From positions 1 to 15,654 of the forward strand of contig JAFTQY010000090.1 of assembly GCA_017462505.1 (NCBI GenBank): a stretch of DNA of 15,654 nt. The letters are read 5' to 3'. The notes beneath the pieces are model-generated. The model worked only from the letters and a program-made list of their open reading frames with translations, ran no database searches and was not told the origin of the DNA. The DNA comes from Clostridia bacterium. GTDB taxonomy: Bacteria; Bacillota_A; Clostridia; Christensenellales; Borkfalkiaceae. The translations under genes and the position numbers were made by a program. Positions 6,647 to 13,816 of this stretch are shown one piece after another (the first letter of the stretch is position 1; each line of letters begins with the position of its first letter).

Positions 6647-8371
6647 ATGCCGCAGGACGCTTTTCATATCCGCCGTTTGGCGGACGAGCTAAACGCCTTT
6701 TTGACGGGCGGGAAAATCAACCGCATTTCGCAGGTCAACAAGGACGAGCTGACCTTTATTATATACACCGGAAAGTCCACCGTTAAACTCATTTTGAGCG
6801 CAAATGCGTCGAATGCGCGCGTTTGTTTGTCTTTGACGGAAAAAGAACCCGCGCCCATTGCGCCGAATTTTTGCATGCTGCTCAGAAAACACCTGCAAAA
6901 CGCCGAAATTTTGGCGGTGCGACAGCATGAGTTTGAGCGTATCATCGAAATCGATTTGCATTGCACCACCGATTTTTCGGAAAGCAAGCGCACTCTGCAT
7001 TGTGAGCTGATGGGGAAATACTCGAATATAATTTTGACGGAAAACGGGGTGATTTTGGGGGCGCTGAAAACGACGGCGCTGGAAGATAATTCCCACCGCG
7101 TTTTGCTTGCAGGGGCGAAGTATTTGTACCCTGCGTCGCAGGACAAAATTTCCGTTTTCGACGGGGACGGGTTGCGTTCACGGCTGGAAAACTGGGTGAA
7201 AATGCGGGGCGTGGAAATCGAGCGCGAGGATTTGGCGGCGTTTTTGTTTGAGAACGTAGCGGGGCTTGCTTTGCCCACGGCGCGCGAGCTTGTAAAGCGG
7301 GCGGAAAAGGAAAACGGCGGCTTGAAAAATTGCCTTTGCTCGGCGGCGAAAACGTCGATTTGGGAATTTGTCGGCAGGTTCTGTTTGCACGAGCCGTGCG
7401 CGGCGTGCGTGCAAATAAAAAACGGCGTTGCGGTGGATTTTTTCGCCTTTCCCGTAGACGGGGGTGCGGCTATGCCGTCGTTGTGCAAGGCGGAGGACGA
7501 ATTTTTTACGGGCAGAGAAAGCGCGAAAGGCTTTGCGGATAAGAAACGGAAACTCGAAAACGCGGCGAAAGCCTTGAAGAAAAAGCTGACGAAGAAATTG
7601 CAGGACACCTTGGAGCGGTTAAAGGAATCGGAAAAAGCGGACGAATACCGTATCAAGGGCGAGCTTTTGACTGCGAATTTGTACCGCGTGGAAAAGGGCA
7701 TGGCGCGCGTGGAACTGGAAAACTGGTACGCGGACGAGGGGGGCGTGATCGCGATCACGCTGGATACTACCCTTTCGCCGTCTAAAAACGCGCAACGGTA
7801 TTTTAAGCTGTACAACAAGCACAAACGCGCCCGCGAGGTGCTTACCCCCATGCTGGAAACGGAGCAAAGAGAAATCGAGTACGTGGACAGCGTTTTGTCG
7901 GCGATCGCCGCGAGTGAAACGGCGGACGATTTGAAAGAAATCGAAACGGAGCTGATCGGGATCGGATTATTGCGCGCGCCTGCGCAACGGGTGGGCGGGA
8001 AGAAGAAAGAGGTTGAAATCCCGTTCCGCGAATACGAGCACGACGGCGTGAAAATTTACGTCGGACGGAACAATTTGCAAAACGACAGACTGCTGCGCTT
8101 AGCAAGCCCCGACGATATCTGGCTGCACGCGCAAAAATACCATTCCGCGCACGTGATCATCGCCGTAGGTGGGGGGACGGTACGCGACGAAACCCTTTTA
8201 TACGCCGCAGAGATTTGCGCGTATTACTCGGACGGACGGGAAAGCGATAAGATCCCCGTCGATTATTGCAAGCGAAAATTTGTCAAAAAGCCGAACAAGA
8301 GTAAGGCAGGGTTTGTGATCTACACCGATTATAAAACGGTGCTGGTCAAGCCGAATAAGCATAAACAATGA
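6647..8371 (+). CDS. rqcH: RqcH, NFACT-family ribosome quality control factor
   Basis: A 574-residue NFACT protein (also annotated YloA or fibronectin-binding FbpA). It binds 50S subunits obstructed by peptidyl-tRNA and, with tRNA-Ala, adds alanine tails that mark the chain for degradation. Visible parts are the NFACT-N domain (about 1-170), a helix-hairpin-helix-like region (about 190-225), a Lys/Glu-rich coiled coil (about 295-430) with family motifs GELLTANLY (338-346) and LDTTLSPSKNAQRYFK (372-387), and NFACT-R (about 460-570) with GRNNLQND and WLHAQ. The position of the D97-R98 pair needed for tailing in Bacillus reads E97-R98 here. AAAGGAGG at 6631-6638 fixes the start. The TGA stop (8369-8371) lies inside the first ATGAATTG repeat unit, so the C-terminus may have been set by a repeat insertion. 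Confidence 0.93.
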   Translation: MPQDAFHIRRLADELNAFLTGGKINRISQVNKDELTFIIYTGKSTVKLILSANASNARVCLSLTEKEPAPIAPNFCMLLRKHLQNAEILAVRQHEFERIIEIDLHCTTDFSESKRTLHCELMGKYSNIILTENGVILGALKTTALEDNSHRVLLAGAKYLYPASQDKISVFDGDGLRSRLENWVKMRGVEIEREDLAAFLFENVAGLALPTARELVKRAEKENGGLKNCLCSAAKTSIWEFVGRFCLHEPCAACVQIKNGVAVDFFAFPVDGGAAMPSLCKAEDEFFTGRESAKGFADKKRKLENAAKALKKKLTKKLQDTLERLKESEKADEYRIKGELLTANLYRVEKGMARVELENWYADEGGVIAITLDTTLSPSKNAQRYFKLYNKHKRAREVLTPMLETEQREIEYVDSVLSAIAASETADDLKEIETELIGIGLLRAPAQRVGGKKKEVEIPFREYEHDGVKIYVGRNNLQNDRLLRLASPDDIWLHAQKYHSAHVIIAVGGGTVRDETLLYAAEICAYYSDGRESDKIPVDYCKRKFVKKPNKSKAGFVIYTDYKTVLVKPNKHKQ

Positions 8372-8449
8372 ATTGCACCGAAGGTGCATGAATTGTTTTG
8401 TAAAACATGAATTGCGCCGTTGGCGCATGAATTGACGGCTTAGCCGTCA
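8368..8449. repeat. Hairpin array A: constant ATGAATTG linkers, variable stems
   Basis: ATGAATTG occurs at 8368, 8388, 8407 and 8427 (spacing 20, 19, 20). Each is followed by a different perfect hairpin: GCACC-GAA-GGTGC, TGTTTT-GT-AAAACA, GCGCC-GTT-GGCGC and TGACGGC-TTA-GCCGTCA. The linker is conserved while both arms of each stem change together. The first unit contains the rqcH stop codon. Confidence 0.93.
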
Positions 8450-8470
8450 CTGCGGAAATATTACCATAAT

Positions 8471-8493
8471 GCCGACAAAGTCGGCAAATCATG
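8471..8493. repeat. Hairpin unit with AAATCATG linker
   Basis: GCCGAC (8471-8476), AAA loop, GTCGGC (8480-8485), then AAATCATG (8486-8493). The linker CAAATCATG is the reverse complement of CATGATTTG, one base short of CATGAATTG, so this looks like an inverted, diverged relative of array A. Confidence 0.7.
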
Positions 8494-8504
8494 GCAAGAT
8501 ATGC

Positions 8505-8589
8505 GGTCGACTATGCACTCAAACAAATGTAAATATTTCTGTACACACGGTTGGCAAGGTTGTAAGGTTAGCTACAAGATCATCTTGCC
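8505..8589. repeat. ~84-bp dispersed element, copy R3
   Basis: Begins GGTCGA, has CACACGG in the middle and ends CTACAAGATCATCTTGCC (8572-8589). It aligns end to end with 13580-13663 and 13721-13804 but is the most diverged full-length copy. It separates the two halves of the hairpin-array region after rqcH. Confidence 0.75.
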
Positions 8590-8628
8590 AAATCATGAAC
8601 GCTTTGCGTTCAAATCATGGCGTTAGCC
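8589..8628. repeat. Hairpin units with CAAATCATG linkers
   Basis: CAAATCATG at 8589-8597 and 8611-8619 bracket the hairpin GAACGC-TTT-GCGTTC (8597-8611); a short GGC-GTTA-GCC hairpin follows (8619-8628). The linkers are in the opposite orientation to array A. Confidence 0.75.
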
Positions 8629-8639
8629 GATTCATCAAA

Positions 8640-8675
8640 CAAAAAACGCCCCCGAGCGATACGGGAGCGTTTTTA
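8640..8675 (-). terminator. Terminator shared by convergent rqcH and oxidoreductase gene
   Basis: On the minus strand AAAACGCTCCCG pairs with CGGGGGCGTTTT (one G-T pair) over a 7-nt loop and is followed by a T-run (complement of 8640-8646). The plus strand also has GCGTTTTTATTTT after the stem, so it can act in both directions. Confidence 0.9.
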
Positions 8676-8687
8676 TTTTGTCAAAAC

Positions 8688-9953
8688 TTATTTATGTACG
8701 TTTAACATTTTGCCGCCTTGCAAGCGGGATTCTTCCGCGCGGATACCCATGAGGTGGCTTTCAACGGACGCGTCCAAGGACGTTGCCGCCGACTGTTCGC
8801 CCGAAAGGATAGAATACAGCGCGTTGATGATACCGCCGTCGCCGCCGCCGTGGCCGTACCCCTTTTCCAGCAGGTCTGCAATCGGGATAATTTCGCGGTC
8901 CTTGCCGTACTGATGCAGGGTAATGTTGCCTGCGACCTCGTCCAAAACCAGCTCGCCCAGCGTGCCGTGGAAATGGATACGTCTGCCGCCTACCGCGGTA
9001 AACGCCGTCATGGTCAGCACCGCTTTTACGCTGTTTTCAAAGACCAGCTCCGTGATCTGATGATCGACCACGTCGTTGTCCGAATAGTATACGCACCTGC
9101 CGTAATCCCCCTCGCGGAGCGCCTTTAACAGCTTTTCTTCGGTTGCGGGCGCGTTGGCAATGACGTTGTAGGGCCAGCAATCTTCGGGGGAGCCGTTCTT
9201 TTTCCAGTTGGTGACGTATTGCGTTTTTGCGCTGTACGGACAGCTGTCTTGGAGCGGGCAATCCAAACAGCGTTTCGCCGCGCCCTCGGGCGCGTTTTCG
9301 CTCTTAAAATAGGTCAAATCGCCCACGGACGACACCGTTTTGCATTTGGATTTTGCGTAAAATTGCAACAGATCGAGGTCGTGACAGCATTTCGCCAAAA
9401 TCATGGGAGCGGCGACCTTGCGGTTGCGCCAGTTTCCGCGGACGTAGCTGTGCGCTTGGTGCGCCGCGCCGACGCGCTCTAACGCCGTGATCATAACGAG
9501 CTTGCCGATTTTTCCCTCGTCGAGCAGCTCCGCCATTTTCATAAACGCGGGCGCATAGCGCAACACGTGGCAAACGAGGGCTTTCGTCCCCGCTTTTTTC
9601 TGCGCGTCGAGCAGTTGTAAACATTCTTCCTCGCTATCCGACAGCGGTTTTTCCACCATGATATCGTAGCCGAGCGCAAAGCCTTGGACCGCGTGGCGTA
9701 CGTGACAGGTGTCGGGGGTGGCGATCAGCAGTAAATCCGCACGTTTTTTCTGTAAAAATTCTTCGTCGCTCGTAAAGCAATTTTCTTTTGCGACGTCGAA
9801 CGCCTTAGAAAACATTTCGATACGCGCGGGCTTTAAATCGCAAATCGCGACGATTTTAAAACGGTCGGTCGCTTTGTGAATAAGTTGTCCGTACGCGTCC
9901 GCGCCTCTGCCGCCCAAACCGAGGATCGCAACGGTAAAAATTTTCTTTTCCAT
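8688..9953 (-). CDS. Gfo/Idh/MocA-family NAD(P)-dependent oxidoreductase
   Basis: 421 residues. The N-terminal Rossmann fold has GLGGRG (12-17) after a beta strand (FTVAILGL), and the acidic D39 in AICDLK ends the second strand. The family catalytic-lysine motif EKP is at 101-103. In the C-terminal domain, KCCHDLDLL (188-196) includes His191, the likely proton-transfer residue. Family members oxidise or reduce sugars, inositols and related polyols; the exact substrate is unknown. A cysteine cluster, C229-x2-C232-x5-C238, recurs in one subgroup of these enzymes and may bind metal. Start ATG 9953 is chosen because AAAGGGG ends six bases upstream; an in-frame ATG at 9974 has no ribosome-binding site. 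An AraC-type regulator lies 105 bp upstream on the same strand and probably controls it. The protein is cytosolic, with no signal sequence. Confidence 0.9.
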   Translation of the reverse strand: MEKKIFTVAILGLGGRGADAYGQLIHKATDRFKIVAICDLKPARIEMFSKAFDVAKENCFTSDEEFLQKKRADLLLIATPDTCHVRHAVQGFALGYDIMVEKPLSDSEEECLQLLDAQKKAGTKALVCHVLRYAPAFMKMAELLDEGKIGKLVMITALERVGAAHQAHSYVRGNWRNRKVAAPMILAKCCHDLDLLQFYAKSKCKTVSSVGDLTYFKSENAPEGAAKRCLDCPLQDSCPYSAKTQYVTNWKKNGSPEDCWPYNVIANAPATEEKLLKALREGDYGRCVYYSDNDVVDHQITELVFENSVKAVLTMTAFTAVGGRRIHFHGTLGELVLDEVAGNITLHQYGKDREIIPIADLLEKGYGHGGGDGGIINALYSILSGEQSAATSLDASVESHLMGIRAEESRLQGGKMLNVHK

Positions 9954-9989
9954 GGTGTACCCCTTTGAAAACATATATTTTGTGATTTT

Positions 9990-10047
9990 ATTATATATTG
10001 CAAGGCACGACCCGTCTTGTCAAAAAGCGCGTTTATTATGTCAAAAA
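9990..10047 (-). promoter_or_regulatory. Candidate AraC-type operator and promoter of the oxidoreductase gene
   Basis: TTTTTGACA occurs twice on the minus strand (complements of 10018-10026 and 10039-10047), exactly 21 bp apart, the spacing of direct half-sites for AraC-family proteins. The proximal copy includes a TTGACA -35. The best -10 hexamers (TATAAT at 9990-9995, TATATA at 9992-9997) are 22 or 20 bp away, too far for a good unassisted promoter, which fits an activator-dependent one. Confidence 0.5.
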
Positions 10048-10058
10048 TTGATTGTTTT

Positions 10059-10835
10059 TTATCGGCGGCGGGGCGGCGCGCCGAATTCCTTTTTATACGC
10101 CCGATAAAAGGTGTTGGGGCTGTCGAAGCCGCAGGCGAACGCGGCGGACAGAACGGAAAGCTGCGGGTCGTTTTTAAGCAACGACTCCGCGCGCCTTGCG
10201 CGTAAACGGTTGACGTAGGAGTTCCAGTTTTCCGAAAGGTATTTGTGCAAAATGCGCGAAAGATGCTCGTGCGAATAGCCGAATTCCTTGGCGATAGCCG
10301 TCAAGGAAAGGTCCTTATCCACGTGCCGTTGCGCGTACTGCAAAACGTTGCAAACGAGGGAATTTTTTCGCTCCGTTTTGCGGGAAATAAAGGGAACGCT
10401 CTCTGCGATCGCGCCGAGCAAAAGCTGTACCGCGCCCCCAAAAGTCGAATACCGTGCCTCCTCATTTTCCCGCTTTTGCCCGCAAAGCGTATACAAGTCA
10501 CGCAACAGCCCGAAGTTTTCAAAGCGGAAAAAGGTGGGCGGTTTTTTGCCGTTAAAAAAGGAAAAGGACGGCGCGAAAAATTCCGCGCTAAACAGCAGAC
10601 AAAACGCCGAGTTCCCTTTAAGCGCGCTGAGCTGATGGACGGAAAATCCGTCGCAAAAACAGGCGTCGCCGCTGCGCATGAGCTTTCGCTGTCCGTCTAC
10701 GATAATTTCCTGTTCTCCGTCTTCGACGAAATGAAATTCCACCGCGCCGTGGAAATGGGGTGCGGTTTCAAAATCCCCACGCCGTGCAAAATAAAACCGC
10801 CGCAGATCCTCTGCCTCACATTCGTAAAAGCTCAT
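10059..10835 (-). CDS. AraC-family transcriptional regulator
   Basis: 258 residues. The N-terminal half is a cupin-like ligand-binding domain (about 20-95), with HFHGAVEFHFVEDGEQEIIVDG (27-48) holding the typical His/Glu pocket residues. The C-terminal 100 residues are a double helix-turn-helix AraC domain: first helix pair about LSLTAIAKEFGYSHEHLSRI (176-195), second about LSVLSAAFACGFDSPNTFYR (226-245), ending in the family FxRxYKKxFG-like pattern. Such proteins usually activate sugar-use genes on ligand binding. Met 10835 is chosen because AAAGGAGG (complement of 10841-10848) lies five bases upstream; the open frame extends 14 codons further without support. Its likely target is the adjacent oxidoreductase gene, which has two direct-repeat half-sites in its promoter. 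The regulator has its own near-consensus promoter. Confidence 0.92.
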   Translation of the reverse strand: MSFYECEAEDLRRFYFARRGDFETAPHFHGAVEFHFVEDGEQEIIVDGQRKLMRSGDACFCDGFSVHQLSALKGNSAFCLLFSAEFFAPSFSFFNGKKPPTFFRFENFGLLRDLYTLCGQKRENEEARYSTFGGAVQLLLGAIAESVPFISRKTERKNSLVCNVLQYAQRHVDKDLSLTAIAKEFGYSHEHLSRILHKYLSENWNSYVNRLRARRAESLLKNDPQLSVLSAAFACGFDSPNTFYRAYKKEFGAPPRRR

Positions 10836-10865
10836 AAAAGCCTCCTTTGTTCTTCCTTTTATCCA

Positions 10866-10894
10866 AGTATACCACACAAAAAATCAAATGTCAA
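10866..10894 (-). promoter_or_regulatory. Promoter of the AraC-type regulator
   Basis: On the minus strand perfect TTGACA (complement of 10889-10894), 17-bp spacer, TATACT (complement of 10866-10871). It is stronger than expected for a low-abundance regulator. Confidence 0.88.
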
Positions 10895-11023
10895 TAGTTG
10901 ATATTAAAAATCCCGCGTTCCTTGCCGACGTGCAAGCGTGCAAAAACCGCAAAAAATCCCAACGCGTAAAATCGGGGCGAAATCGGGCGAAAATATATCG
11001 GCGTGTATTCTCACTCAAACAAA

Positions 11024-11157
11024 AGGGCAAAACGCCGTCAAGGGCAAAAAGAACGCCCAAAAACGGGCAAGGCAAAAATAATTTTCGCAAAGGGCAAAAA
11101 ACTTTCGTTCAAACGCTGTACTTTTTAAAAAAAATGTGTTATAATGAAAGGGCAAAA
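11024..11157. repeat. AGGGCAAAA repeats in the gyrB upstream region
   Basis: The 9-mer AGGGCAAAA occurs four times on the plus strand (11024, 11041, 11091, 11149), the last overlapping the predicted gyrB transcription start. The 390-bp gap between the AraC start and gyrB holds no open gene; apart from the two promoters, these repeats and the leader hairpin I see nothing else in it. Confidence 0.6.
11137..11145 (+). promoter_or_regulatory. gyrB promoter with extended -10
   Basis: TGTTATAAT (11137-11145) is an extended -10. The -35 position (TGTACT, 11117-11122, 17-bp spacer) is poor. This matches the class of promoter, common for gyrase genes, that responds to supercoiling, but no such response can be read from sequence. 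Confidence 0.7.
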
Positions 11158-11164
11158 CGGTATT

Positions 11165-13139
<1,975 letters not shown>

Positions 13140-13201
13140 ACGGCGGATATACTTCGCATTTCTTCGTTGCGGTTCGGTTACGTACTATCGGTACGCGCCC
13201 T

Positions 13202-13404
13202 CGCCGCGCCTTGAACTGCTCGTATCTGCGCCGTTTAACTCGACCGAGCATTAGCGAAAAACGGGCGTTGCCGCTTAGTTACGTATATCGTACGCCGCGC
13301 CTTGAACTGCTCGTATCTGCGCCGTTTAACTCGACTGAGCATTAGCGAAAAACGGGCGTTGCCGCTTAGTTACGTATATCGTACGCCGCGCCTTGAACTG
13401 CTCG
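13202..13404. repeat. 91-bp tandem repeat, two full copies plus 21 bp
   Basis: Copies at 13202-13292 and 13293-13383 differ at one base (CGACCGAGC versus CGACTGAGC); a third begins at 13384 and matches for 21 bp. Each unit holds a small hairpin TACG-TATAT-CGTA. The preceding 13165-13200 resembles the unit's end, with CGTAC-TATCG-GTACG at the hairpin position, so an older copy is probably present. I see no terminator after gyrB. Confidence 0.95.
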
Positions 13405-13421
13405 CATCTCTGCGTTTTACA

Positions 13422-13500
13422 ATGAATTGCACCTATGGTGCATGAATTGTTTAATAACATGAATTGCGCTTTGCGCATGAATTGCAAAACTTTGTTTTGC
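13422..13500. repeat. Hairpin array B: constant ATGAATTG linkers, variable stems
   Basis: ATGAATTG at 13422, 13442, 13459 and 13477, each followed by a hairpin: GCACC-TAT-GGTGC, TGTT-TAAT-AACA, GCGC-TTT-GCGC and GCAAAAC-TTT-GTTTTGC. The order of stem types resembles array A after rqcH (GCACC stem, A/T stem, GCGC stem, then a longer stem), with changed loops and arms. Confidence 0.93.
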
Positions 13501-13520
13501 GTTGTGGCTGGGATCTATAT

Positions 13521-13576
13521 GAGATCGCCACGGCTACGCCTTGGCTATGCCAAATAGCAAGCTGAGCGCGATGACA
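13521..13576. repeat. Diverged left repeat arm
   Basis: Begins GAGATCGCCAC and ends near ATGACA, like the arms at 1576-1612 and 3013-3040. It lies opposite the inverted arm 13664-13691, with the ~84-bp copy R4a between them. Confidence 0.5.
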
Positions 13577-13579
13577 TTC

Positions 13580-13663
13580 GGTCGATGTGTTGCCCAAACG
13601 AAAGCGTGCTTGCTGCACACACGTGCGGAAAGATAGTGGAGCTGGCTGCAAGATCATCTTGCC
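13580..13663. repeat. ~84-bp dispersed element, copy R4a
   Basis: Starts GGTCGATG, continues TTGCCCAAAC, CACACG and GGAAAGATAGT, and ends GGCTGCAAGATCATCTTGCC (13644-13663). The end forms the hairpin GCAAGA-TCA-TCTTGC. It is close to R4b at both ends but differs in the middle. Confidence 0.88.
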
Positions 13664-13691
13664 GTCATTGCGAACGAAGTGAAGCAATCTC
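13664..13691. repeat. 28-bp repeat arm, inverted relative to 3013-3040
   Basis: Runs from GTCATTGCG to GCAATCTC. It is the reverse complement of 3013-3040 at 26 of 28 positions. It directly abuts the end of copy R4a. Confidence 0.88.
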
Positions 13692-13720
13692 GTAAAAATC
13701 AAGCCGCAAAGACAAACAAA

Positions 13721-13804
13721 GGTCGATAGCACACCCAAACCCATACGAACGTACCTACGCACACGTAGGAAAGATAGTAAGACTGGCTGCAAGATCATCT
13801 TGCA
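13721..13804. repeat. ~84-bp dispersed element, copy R4b, ending at the gyrA ribosome-binding site
   Basis: Starts GGTCGATAG, then ACCCAAACCCATACG, CACACGTAGGAAAGATAGT and GGCTGCAAGATCATCTTGCA. The terminal hairpin (13789-13803) touches the AAGGAG of gyrA (13804-13809). I see no canonical promoter within 13500-13816. Confidence 0.88.
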
Positions 13805-13816
13805 AGGAGAAGAATA

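Noticed and set aside
6664..7851. 395-codon open frame on the minus strand
   Set aside because: It is antisense to rqcH, Ser/Phe-rich with no recognisable domain and no ribosome-binding site I can see.
8368..8640. CRISPR array
   Set aside because: The constant segment is only 8-9 bp, the intervening segments are 9-15 bp and self-complementary, and no cas gene is near.
13451..13798. 115-codon open frame on the minus strand in the gyrB-gyrA gap
   Set aside because: It runs through array B and two element copies; its protein is a translation of repeats with no supporting start signal.
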